Source: Brachionus manjavacas (taxonomy: Eukaryota; Rotifera; Eurotatoria; Ploima; Brachionidae). From it: a stretch of 64,000 nucleotides of DNA. Positions 49,163-58,982 of the stretch are shown here, one piece after another. Positions within the stretch are counted from its first letter, which is position 1. The number at the start of each line of letters is the position of its first letter. Position numbers and translations under genes: made by a program. The notes under the pieces are model-generated. The model had not been told where the DNA came from, searched no databases, and saw nothing but the letters and a program-made list of their open reading frames with translations. The stretch is taken from assembly GCA_019054805.1 (NCBI GenBank), contig JAHQIY010000006.1:3596001-3660000 (forward strand), in the 5' to 3' direction.

Positions 49163-49954
49163 ATGGCATCGAGATTTATGCTAAGAAATATTCGCAATTT
49201 AACCAAAATTCAAATTCTGATTCCGAATTTGAACCAAAAAGTTCAAATCAACAAAATTCTTGGTTTGAATAATAATTTTGCTGCTAGAGCCTTTAGCACA
49301 TCGTGTATAAAAAATTCGAATGTAATGAAAGATTTGTCAAATTTTCTAAATGAAGAGATTAAACTAGAGCAAGAAGCTCAAAAAGAACAAAAGGGAACCC
49401 TCTCCGTTACTGGTTTTAACACTAAAACTGACGGACCAAATGTAACTCTGTCAAAGAAATACAATGACGAGGAAATTACTATAAAATTTAATGTCAACGG
49501 TTCTCTTGATAACGCTGAAGCTGGAGCCGATCAACCAGTCGAGAATAAAAATCAAGCAACAGAAGTAAGTTTAAAGATTCTTTTTTAATTTAATTGAAAT
49601 TGTTTGCGATTTAAAAAGCTGAAATCACGGCCAACTTTTTCGATTGAAGTTAAACGTGATGACCAAACTTTAGCTTTTGGATGCTCGTTTTTACCTGCTG
49701 AAGAAGCTGAGAAAGATGCTGTTGAGGATTTTCAAATAGATGAATTTGCTATTCACAACGGAGAATGGAATGAAAATGTGTATACTGCAGATTGTTCAGT
49801 TTTAGATGAGAATTTGTATGATTTACTACTAAATTTATTAGACGAAAGGGGAATGGGTGAAAAGTTTGCTAATGAATTAGCAGTATTTTCAACCTCTTAT
49901 GAACACCAACAGTATATAAGTTTGTTAGAAAAACTACAAAAATTTACAAAATAA
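49163..49954 (+). CDS. C1QBP: Complement component 1Q-binding protein homologue, mitochondrial p32 (MAM33 family)
   Basis: Acidic doughnut-shaped trimer of the mitochondrial matrix, involved in mitochondrial translation. Two exons, 49163-49564 and 49619-49954, phase 0, 245 residues (human 282). The N-terminus is a classic targeting peptide, rich in Arg, Asn and hydrophobics with few acids, followed by an FSTS segment. The mature part has LSNFLNEEIKLEQEAQ (N-terminal helix), the PTFSIEVKRDDQTLAFGCSF strand with CSFL, and the C-terminal NLLDERGMGEKFANEL and QYISLLEKLQKF helix, all family hallmarks. The plain intron is 54 bp. Confidence 0.95.
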
Positions 49955-50359
49955 TTTTTTTCAAATAAAATTGCAAAATTTACATCACCATTCTTGATTT
50001 TCCTCTAAGCTTCACTTTACAATTTAAAAAAAAAATCTTCTAAAAATTTTATTAAATTTAATTGACCTTGATTTAACTTTTGATAAAATTTAGCAACATT
50101 CAATGAATTAAAAGACCCATGATTTTTAAAAATATTTTTTAAAAATTAGAAAACATTTGAAATCAATCTAATTTAATAAAATAAAATTTGTAAAAATTTA
50201 ACTTTATTGAATATTATTGAACTTTGTAGTTTTTTTTGGTGAATTGAAGTTCATTATCAAAAAATTAAATAAATTGACGTGTTTAACAATTTTTTATAAA
50301 TAAATGACTAAACTAAACTTTGTTCGGGAAAAAAATCAAATAAATTTTACAATAAAATT
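49955..50359. other. AT-rich spacer after C1QBP
   Basis: 3' flank of C1QBP; no other feature seen. Confidence 0.45.
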
Positions 50360-51920
50360 AAGATAAAAATTATATTAAAAATAATAATAATAAATAAAAA
50401 AAGTTATAGAATAAGGACGATTATCAGCCATCCTTAAACGGATCACAACTTGTTCTTTAGTAAAATCTCTTCTTAACAACAACAACAAAAAATAATCTAT
50501 TTTATTTTTTAATTCATTTTTCGTTGTTTTTTCAACCAGTTCTCTTGGCAACTTGTTGCATTCATTCACGATTCGATTTGTAAAGAAATTCAATTTGGTT
50601 AAACTATTTCTGGCTAATTTTTTTTCAAAAAAAATAGCTGGAACCTCTTGTTTCAGAATGTCAAGCTCAAGTTTCTCAATTTTCCAAATAGTTTAGTCGC
50701 CCTTCTTTGGACACCTTCTATGCTTTTTAAGTCTTTCTTTAAACATCGAATTCCAAACTTGAACCAAATACTCTAAATGAGGTCTTACCAATTTCTTTTA
50801 TAAGTTCTTGAATGTTTCTATGTCATGATATTTAAAAGTCCGTTTAATAAAACCTAAGGTATGATTAGCTTTCTTAATGACTGCTGCAAAATGAGCTTAA
50901 TTTTTCAAATAACTACTGAAATTACTCCTTTCTTGATTTTAAATCATTAGTAAGCCTTCTGAGTCGCCCAAATTGCAATTACCTTTTAGATACGCATTTT
51001 TCCTTATAAATTCAAATAAGGAATTTATAAGGAAATTCCTTATTGTATTCGATAGAGAATTACACTAAAACGTCCATAAGTCGCCCACTTGACCATTTAA
51101 ATAACATATATCGTTTTATAAATTAGCTATGTCTCCGAGTTCTCAATAATCCTAGCATCTTTGGTATCATAAGCAAATAATTTGACAATGTGAAATTTTA
51201 TTACTAAAATTACAGAAAAAAGAAAAAATCTATTGTTCTTTTTCTAATTGTACAAAAATGTTTTTTCAAACAGTATAATATTGTACAAATTTTACAAATG
51301 AATTGTTAGCTAAGCATATTTTAATCAGATTTTTCTTCATAGTGTGCATTTTACAGAAAATTGCGTTTTAACAGACCTTAGAATTCTTTTGTAAAAATTT
51401 GTGCAATATTGGTACAGTTTGCAGTACCATTTTGTACAATTAGAAAGAGAATTAGAGAGTTCTTTTCTTTGCACTGAAATTTTAGAAATAGAATTTTACA
51501 TTGATTATTTTAGTAATAGATTTTTTACATTTTACATTTATAAAAATAAAAAATAATAGTGGTCTTAATACTGAGCCCTGTGTAACATCACCAAAAGCAT
51601 ATCTCCAGAATGAACATACATCACCTAATACCACTCTTTGCTTCTTTTCTGTTACAAGGGCTTCTATCCACTTTTTTTTCATATAAACTACCAGTTAGAA
51701 AATCAAAAGTTTTCAAAAAATTTGTAACACAACTTTTGTTAGGGACAAAACCATACAGGCAGTTGTTAAATTAATTTTGGCTTAATAATCTATCAGGATA
51801 TATTTTACTAAATTTTCCATTAGTTAACATACCACTGAAGTTAAGGATACTGATCTGTAATTCGAACTTCCCTTTTTTTGGAATGGGGTAATATTCGCCT
51901 CTCGCCATTCATAAGAAACC
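50360..51920 (-). pseudogene. LINE D: CR1-like reverse transcriptase, split by a foldback element
   Basis: Read on the minus strand from about 51910: WREANITP, NYRSVSLTSVVC, YGFVPN-like, then 51482-51682 with WIEALVTEKKQRVVLG and VTQGSVLRPLLFFIFIN (RT palm). After the foldback insert, LFAYDTK stands for FADDTK. The C-terminal region follows (RPHLEY-like, then FTNRIVNECNKLPRELVEKTT at 50375-50593, the family's FxNRVVxxWNxLP motif). An ATAATAATAA run at 50383-50396 marks the 3' end. Many frameshifts; inactive. Confidence 0.8.
51185..51512. mobile_element. Foldback/MITE with ~105-bp inverted arms inside LINE D
   Basis: The left arm (about 51189-51298) and right arm (about 51391-51500) are inverted repeats. 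Both include TTTCTAATTGTACAAAA and a CAATATTG(C/T)ACAAATTT-like inner part, with about 90 bp of unique centre. The arms lie between the two halves of the LINE D palm motif (…FIFIN | LFAYDTK…). There is no coding capacity. Exact ends are uncertain by ~10 bp, and I could not fix a target duplication. Confidence 0.75.
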
Positions 51921-52114
51921 TAGATTAATTATTTTCAAGATTCTAGAGAGTACATTGAAAGAGAAGATATTTGTTTGTATTTATAATTTATTGAATCAAA
52001 ATTTGATTTTTTCTTCCCAGCATAGTTTTCTTCTGAAAAAATTTTGTGCTGAAATCTCACAAGATTTTGCTGTAGATAATACTGAGAATATTAAAAAGTT
52101 AAAATCTTTTCTGT

Positions 52115-52390
52115 ACTTTTTGTACTTTTTCAGAAGATTATTTTGTCCCTGTTCCTTTTTGTACTTAATGGTGTTGAAAAAAAGGTTTTAATTAATCAAT
52201 ATTTTAAATATCGATTTTAAATTTAATTAATATTTTTCTTACCTCCAACGTACCCGAATCCCTAAACCAGGGCTCCACCCCGGCCCCGTATAATTTTAAA
52301 AATAATGATTAAAATTACCATTAATTACAAAAAGTATAAAAAGGAACAGGGTCTAATAAATTTAAATCATGATATCGTACAAAAAGCAAA
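52115..52390. mobile_element. Small inverted-repeat element
   Basis: Left part 52119-52175 (…CCCTGTTCCTTTTTGTACTT AATGG) is inverted at 52317-52387 (…CCATTAATTACAAAAAGTAT then AAGGAACAGGG). The centre contains a GC-rich patch, GGGCTCCACCCCGGCCCCG (52268-52288), striking in this AT-rich window. No coding capacity; MITE-like by structure. Confidence 0.6.
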
Positions 52391-52424
52391 AAAAGAAAAA
52401 TTGTTTATCAAAAGTTTAATCCCA

Positions 52425-52880
52425 TTGTCTATCCATGAAAGCGTTAGATAAGATTTCTCATAGAAAAGTCCTATACAAACTTAGATTTTATGGATTTGAA
52501 CCGAGAATTGATGATTTGGTAAGTTTATCTTAATTGAAAGGTTACCAAGAGTGGTTCTTGCAGATGTTAACTCAAGCTGGTGTTAGTGTTAAAAGTGGAT
52601 TTCCGCAAGTTTCGGTTTTGGGCCCTCTTCTTTTAATCATTTGATTTACCGACACGCTGGAGATTCTAGCATTAAGTTGCGAAGCGTATGCTGATGAAAC
52701 AATGATTTTATTTGTTATAAGGAATCCTGATTCAGTTGTTGAACTTAAAAATTATAATGATAAAATTTGTAAGTGGCCTTAAGAATGGTCTACTAAGCTA
52801 AATGGTGAAAAGTGTTACGTTCTCCAATTTGGTCACAATAACAATCGATTCAACTCCTTGATTTCATCATTCAAGTGAGA
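52425..52880 (+). pseudogene. CR1-like LINE reverse transcriptase fragment
   Basis: Broken frames read KALDKISHRKVLYKLRFYGF (palm start, normally KAFDxVxHxxLxxKL), then VKSGFPQVSVLGPLLL, EAYADETMILF (for AYADDT) and KLNGEKCYVLQFGHNN. This is the order of the CR1/Jockey palm and the following segment. Orientation is opposite to LINE D. No start, and several frameshifts. Confidence 0.8.
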
Positions 52881-53204
52881 CACTTTAAACATGCAATTTC
52901 GGAGCCGTTAAATAGGAATATTTTTGGTGGAAGGTTCAGATAATATAGATAATCTCGACAACCTTGTTATTTGCAAGAAATACTTAATCATATCACCAGT
53001 TTTTTAGAAAAATAATTAATTTAAATTTGAAAAAATAACTGCGATTTTCTAATAGAAATTTAATGCAAATTTTGTTAGTTATTGTCCGAGCATTACCTGA
53101 AAATTTTATTTTTTAAATCAACATTTTTTTTTAAATAAAAATTGCAAGCTTCCAGATCAAATATTTTGAAAAAATTCGAATTTAATAAGAGAAAAAAAAA
53201 ACTT

Positions 53205-53393
53205 ATTAACCCGAGTAGTTTGTGTGATAGTCATACAAGCAGGGGATCAAAGGTTCGAGTCCGGCTGACAGAGAGATTCTTTCAAATCTCTGAAGTTGGG
53301 GAAACATGTTTCAAATCTCATTTATTACAAAAATGGAGCAGATTTAGATTACAGAGGCGTTGGTCAAAAGATGACCAAAAAAGGAGAAGAGGG
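53205..53393 (+). repeat. Older tRNA-derived SINE or head fragment
   Basis: Contains a consensus Pol III B box, GGTTCGAGTCC (about 53250-53260), preceded by ATAGTCATACAAGCAGGGGATC, which is alignable with the head of the SINE that follows. The body after the B box differs from that of the other copies. It is interrupted by the younger SINE at 53407. Confidence 0.6.
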
Positions 53394-53406
53394 TATCCTG
53401 TTAGAT

Positions 53407-53684
53407 GAGCGCGTGTTAGTCATGTAAGCAGAGGATCGAGGGTTCTAAACCCGCTGGGGGTGAAAAAATCTTCAAAATATCTCTGCAATACAGGGCGAAT
53501 GTCTAAACCTCTTTCATCATAAAAAATAGGGGGACCAGTTTTTACTGGGTAATAATTGCGGTGTAGATGATCAACTCGATGCAGTAGCCTCTGTGTCAGA
53601 TCGGAACCGTTGCTCAAAAAGGTACTTGAAAAGGATATGAGCGCCTCCCCATTATCCACTAGGATAGAATAGGGACAATTTTTA
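53407..53684 (+). repeat. tRNA-derived SINE with 13-bp target-site duplication
   Basis: The head has a near-consensus B box (GGTTCTAAACC at about 53439-53449). A ~200-bp body shared with the 43682-43930 copy follows, then the tail core GAGCGCCTCCCCATTATCC shared with 1-78 and 5405-5515. It is flanked by TATCCTGTTAGAT (53394-53406) and TATCCTGTTGGAT (53685-53697), 12 of 13 identical, the mark of LINE-driven retroposition. Confidence 0.9.
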
Positions 53685-53971
53685 TATCCTGTTGGATAGC
53701 ATCCAACAAATTATTATTAGTCCAAAAAAAATGCTATTTTTCCACAATTTTATTTATTAATAAAAAAAATTTTGTTTGAATTTTTTATTTGTTCCAAAAA
53801 AATTATTCAATCGTTCATTAAGAAAAAAAATTAAACAAAAAGTAAGTTTTTTTGATAAAACAAATAGAACATTAATTTAACAAAATTAAAAAGGATCATG
53901 CACAAAATTTTATGACTAAATGATCCTTGGTAATCAATCAAAATTGTTTTTCTTTTAATTTTTACACATTC

Positions 53972-55175
53972 TCAATTGTCTGGGCTCTTAGACCGTGTTC
54001 TCGATCTTGACTTTGACTCTCGATCATTCGATCCATTTTTTTTGCCAGTCTCAACACTTGCCGATCTAGATCTCGATCTTGACTCACTCTTAGTCCTCGA
54101 CTCGGATCTTGACTTGGACCTGGTGCGTCTAGCGGGAGATCTCGATCTGTACGACCTTGATCTCGAGCGAGTCACTGATTTTTTCGCTCTCTTTCTCCTC
54201 GAATCATCCTGGCTAGTGGATCTTGACCGAGAGCGACGCATTGGCGAGTATGTTGGCGAGCCTCTCTCCCTATGCCGAGTTTTAGACACCGATCTCGATC
54301 GACTCTTCGAGTAAGATCGTGACTTGACATCAGCTCTCACTCGCACATAACTTGTTTCTCCCTAAACATAAAATAAAATTAGAGACAACTAAAAAAAGCT
54401 CAGAAAAGCTTTGCTGCGCAGCACTCTAAAAACCCAAAGATTTTAAATCCGGTATTAAGGCATCCTCAGACTGTTCCTCAGTAGCTCTCCTAACAAATCC
54501 TGACAATGATCAAATACATCAGCTGAAGAGTCAAGTCTGAATATAAAAAAATAGAAATATATCCCGGTTAACCGATGCTCGTTGAAAGTAATGGTAGCTT
54601 CGGCTCCCTCTAAGGTATCCGCTAAAGGAACAGTTTAAAGACGTATTTATTTCAATTAGTAGACAGCATTAATTAGAAATTTTTGTTACCTCATGAGACC
54701 TAAATTTAGTGTCATCTAAATTTTTCAGGGCATATTTCATGTCTTCATATCGGACAAACTCGACGACACCAGTGCCATCTTTGAACACGTCGGCGTAGCA
54801 CACAGTGCCAGCTTCCCTCATGTGGTCTTTCAGGTCCTGCCAGCTGCCTGTGGGCGGCAGGCCCGTGATTATGCACCGATAGTCGGATCGCCGTGTTGGC
54901 GGTCCGCTGCGGGGTCCTCCGGCACCGCGATTTCGCGGTCCCTTCTGAAATTCAACCCTGAGCTTGTGGCCCTCATACAGATAGTTGTCTCTGCCTCTGA
55001 CGGCGTCTTCCGCATCCAAAGCATCCTCGAATTCGACAAATGCGAATGGTGGACCCTTGCGGTTTTTCAAGTCGATGTACTTTATTTTGCCATACTTATA
55101 GAATAGGTCTTCTATTTCTTTTGTGCGGATGTCTTGTGGCAGATTGCCGATGTAGATGCGAGTGTCTTTGCTCAT
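53972..55175 (-). CDS. SRSF1: SR splicing factor, SRSF1 (SF2/ASF) type
   Basis: Nuclear splicing factor that binds exonic enhancers through RRMs and recruits the spliceosome through its RS domain. Two exons: 54690-55175 and 53972-54361, phase 0, 291 residues. RRM1 spans about residues 6-78 with RNP2 RIYIGNL and RNP1 [11 protein letters not shown] Gly/Arg/Pro linker is at 79-96. RRM2 is the pseudo-RRM with SWQDLKD at 111-117, diagnostic of the SRSF1/SRSF9 group. From about residue 165 an RS domain begins. Its serine-arginine run is long, nearer SRSF1 or SRSF4-like lengths than SRSF9. Codons here are much GC-richer than in neighbouring genes. The single 328-bp intron is unusually complex (see next entry). 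Confidence 0.95.
54452..54640 (-). other. Coding-like, GC-richer segment in the SRSF1 intron (candidate poison exon)
   Basis: Within the intron 54362-54689 this stretch is GC-richer than other introns here. The minus strand has an open frame of about 60 codons (e.g. [17 protein letters not shown]). A possible cassette exon, 54573-54621 (acceptor CCTTTAG, donor GTTAAC), would put TAG in frame four codons after joining the first SRSF1 exon. Regulated poison exons are well known in SR-protein genes. The match to that pattern is inference. Confidence 0.4.
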
Positions 55176-56599
55176 GGTGAGATTTAGTTTTTGTTTTTCT
55201 GTCTTAAGAAAAAAAAGTATGAGATTTTGTGTTAGGATTGTAATAAAAATTATATTTCGAAATTGTTTTTTAAATATAAACTAATTTCAAGTAATAAATG
55301 CTGAAAAAACTGCACTCGAAAAACATGAATTTGTTATTCCTTCTTTTTAATGTGGTTAAAAAAATAATAATTTTTTTCTAGGCGACAAATAATTTGTCTT
55401 ATAAAATGTAGACTTTGAATTTTGTAAAATTTAATTTAAAATATTTCCTGATTGAGAAATTTAATTAAAAATTAAATGCATAAAATATATTTTAAAGACT
55501 TAATTCTATATACCATGGAGACGGTTTAATGCTAGGAAATTTGATCAGAAAATTTTTAAACCAAATAAATTGCGATATAAGACAAAAAAAATTCATTATA
55601 AACCTCCACTAAGCAAATTATGATGATTAATAAAAATTTGCATGCTTTTTTTTGTTGTTGTATGAAAATTAATTAAATGCATAATTAAGTTAAATCTCGT
55701 TGTCTCGGTTTTCCTTCTCTTTTAAATTGAAAAAAAACTCGATTAAGTCATAACCTTTTCGCTTTATTCTTCATTTTTTACTTTTTTCGTATGAAAATAC
55801 TTTAATATCTAATTTTATTTTATCATATCTCTTGTAATTTTATTTATTTACAAGAAAATTATGAATGGGATTTCTTAGGAAATAGATAATTTTAAAAAAA
55901 ATAAATATTTGCTATGTCCTAATTCTAGAACAAAAATTTATTTTTAGAGCTTGAAAAAATAAAAGATAAAGATTCGACTCTAATTATTTATAAATTGAGT
56001 AAATCCTAAGTATTTTAGTTTATTGCTTAATTATAATGAAAAAACTATCCAAAGAGTTTTATTGAAATTTTAAGCCTCTTAATAAATTAGTAAAGCGTCT
56101 TTATTTTGGTCTTTTGGTGAATATTTTGGAAATGAGTTTAACATATTTGATAAAATGTTAAGCTTTTTTTGTCTATTTTATTTGAAAAAATTTTATCGAA
56201 AAAAAAATGGAAAAAAATATGTGTTTACTCTATAGAAAGTTAAGTTTTTAAACAGTTCAATCAATTGATTTTCTACGAGTTCGCATCTGTTTACTAACTC
56301 GTGATGATTAAAATAATTTTAAATGAAAACGCGAATAAAATTTATAAAAACCAAAAAAATTAGGAGTTACAAAACAAAAATACTGAAAATAGGGTTATTT
56401 TTTATCAATTAAAAAATATTAAAAAATAGTGTCAAATATAATGATATATTTCAATTTTTATTTCTTCGCAACAAATTAAATTAACCAAACAATTATACTT
56501 GAAAATAGAAACAAAAAAATTTTGAATAAAATAAAACCTTATTTCAAAGCAACAAGCGAAATTTTGATTGTCATTTATGATCTGAGTGTATTTTATTTC
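55176..56599. other. AT-rich region upstream of SRSF1
   Basis: Should contain the SRSF1 promoter next to 55175. Otherwise I see no feature. Confidence 0.45.
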
Positions 56600-57110
56600 C
56601 TTTCTAGACTCAAGGATATTTAATGTGTATGACTACTAGAGCGAAGAATGTCAAATAATTGCAGGTGTCCCTCAATTAGTTCTCTTTTGTTTAGTATATA
56701 TATTATTGAAATCCCCAAAAAAAAAACAAATCAAATAATGAATACTTTCTGGTTTTTGCAGATGATCTAGTTGCATTCTTTATTTACTTCAAAAAGGGAA
56801 GCCTAGAACATTAGATGAATAAATACACCAAAAAATAAGAACAGTGCCTTATTAATTGGAATATGAGTTAAAAAGATTTGTTCAGTAGTGATTTCCAAGT
56901 TCAAGAAAGTTTTAATCTTAAAAATTTATAAATAGATTAGTGAGCCAAAAAGAAAACTAGTTTTTGTTATTAAATTTGATTCTAAAAGAAATTATTAATA
57001 ACTATTTTTGAACATCAAAAAAATAAATAACTCGTCTGTCGAGAAATTCTTTCATCTAATATCTAAAAAAATTTAATTTGAATCAGCCAAAAATATCAAA
57101 ACTCACCTCA
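56600..57110 (+). pseudogene. LINE A reverse transcriptase fragment
   Basis: A decayed copy of the LINE A palm region. The readings IIAGVPQ, LFCLVYI and FADDLVAFFIY-like (with intact ADD), GSLEH and NKYTKK line up one by one with 4375-4580. Many stops and frameshifts. Note that here the catalytic box is ADD, where the 4081-4578 copy reads PDD. Confidence 0.75.
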
Positions 57111-57728
57111 CCAAATAATTAAAAATGTAATAAAAAATAAATAACAAAAACAAATTAAAAGTTTAAACTTCATAATTATAATTTAAAGCCACATTTTTAA
57201 ATCAAAATGAAATATTTCCATATTTCATTTTTATCTGAAAATTAAGTTTCTTTGAATTAGAAAAAAAATTTGTATTGAAAAATTATATTTAATTAATTTT
57301 TCAACTGTGCAAAATACTGAAGGATCTTCTGATATAAACATTCAATTAAATCATAAAATATGACAAAAAAGAATTACTGTATTTGAAAGATATTATATAA
57401 CCTTCTATTTTCTGTAATTACACTTCGAAGAGTAATAGAAATTAAAGTTTTATTGCATTGTGATCAAAAAAATAACTCTAGAAAATTGAACTTAACTTAT
57501 ACAATTTTTTAAAATTGTTTTTTCTGTAATTTTATTGATGTGCCTGATTGTGGACCTTTTCAACCTCAACTTTGCCAGCGAAAGTAAAAAAGTCAACATA
57601 TTAAAAAATCTGTCTTTTTTAAGACTTAGAATTATTAATAATTTATTTCGTTAATTTTAATTTTCTTAAAAAACATAATAATAAAAATATAAAGAGCTAC
57701 ATCACACTAACTTCCGAGCTAGACTATA
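57111..57728. other. AT-rich spacer
   Basis: No feature identified between the LINE A fragment and the MON1-flank duplication. Confidence 0.4.
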
Positions 57729-58982
57729 TAAAAAAATTTTTTTTCGAATTTCATTAGAATCAAAAAAATTTTTAAATATGATTTTAATTTAAATTCGATA
57801 TTTTCTAATTTGAAAATAATTTTTTTAAATAAAATAAACAAAAAATACTTAAAATATGTTTTTCTTTAGCTAATTAATAATATATTCTTTTCTAACAAAA
57901 TGAAAAATTTAAGTTTATTTTTTTTTTCAAAAATTTCAACACTTTAATCATCTTGATTTAGAATGTTTAAAGATTTATTTTTTTTTAAATATGAATTAAA
58001 AGAACGATCTGATTCTTTTATACTAAAAAATAGATATCGATACCTTTTAAACTAAAAAGATAAATTAGTTTTTCTGTCATCTACAATTTTTGACAAATTC
58101 AATAGCATTTATAAAAACTAAAGATTTTACGATTGAGTGGCCTAATTTAGAATCAAAGGTTAACTGCGTCGACAGGAAAATGTTCATTTGATCACCGGTC
58201 AAGCAAATACTATCTAGTTAGAGAAAAACTTAGATACGTTAGTCCAAATTAAAAAAAAAGAACAAAAAACACAATTCAGTCTACTTTGTATGAATAAAAG
58301 CTATTTTTGATTGATAAAATTTATTTTAAAAATGGATAAAATAAATGGGTTCACCTTTAAAAAAATAAATTTATAAATAAAATTAGAAAAATTTGTAGTA
58401 TAAAAATATACTATGCTTTATTTAAAAAAATGTTAGAAAAAAATTATAATTTGAATTACCGTTGCAAAGTATGCATTGAACTGAGAAAAATTTTCGATTT
58501 ATTTTTTTGAGTGAATTCCAATAGTTTATTGACAGCGATTATAGCTATTTCTTTGGTTACTAACGGTGAGAATGTGGCGTATATTTCAAAACTACTCGTC
58601 TGCCATCCAAAAATAGTTTCGTATTTTTTTTGTAAATAAATGATCCTCAGAGAATTTGTCTTGTTGTGAAGTTTATGATACAGCTTCTGGTACATATCAA
58701 ATATTCGCTGCTGCTCACTGACATTGTTTGCATATGGAAGTGCATAATCAGATAAAAAATATTGAAAAATTTTGTTATCTTTATACAAAAAGTGTTTTAA
58801 CTCATTAACTCCAATTTGATCCAATTTCAATGAACTATCTTTTAGTTTGGAATTCATTAATTGAATTAAATTTTGACTTTGCATTTTTTGTTGGATTCTT
58901 TTTCTGCATTCATTTAGTTCAATCGACTGTTCCTCATCACACATTCCAGTCAATAGGATCAAACAAGTCTGGCACGACTCAT
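57729..58982 (-). repeat. Tandem duplication unit 1 (extra copy of MON1 3' end plus downstream flank)
   Basis: Unit 1 of a head-to-tail duplication with a period of about 1250 bp; unit 2 is 58983-60230. The two agree almost base for base (e.g. GGTTAACTGCGTCGACAGG and GATCACCGGTCAAGC in both), differing mainly in homopolymer lengths and an AGTATG/AGAAAG change near the MON1 stop. The near identity points to a very recent event or an assembly artefact. Confidence 0.93.
58456..58982 (-). pseudogene. Truncated duplicate of the MON1 last exon
   Basis: Carries the last ~175 codons of MON1, starting abruptly at ESCQTCLILL and ending in SSMHTLQR where the intact gene has SSMLSLQR. The upstream sequence is the duplicated 3' flank, not a MON1 exon, so there is no proper start. 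The frame is still open, as expected for a young copy. Confidence 0.9.

Noticed and set aside
53205..53270. A functional tRNA gene, suggested by GGTTCGAGTCC
   Set aside because: No matching acceptor or anticodon stem could be folded by eye, and the head is alignable with SINE heads; more likely SINE-derived.
53420..53659. 79-codon minus-strand frame
   Set aside because: Lies wholly within the SINE at 53407-53684; SINEs are non-coding and the other copy does not conserve the frame.
53976..54314. 112-codon Asp/Leu-rich frame on the plus strand
   Set aside because: Antisense reading of the SRSF1 RS-repeat codons, which always gives Asp/Leu/Arg patterns.
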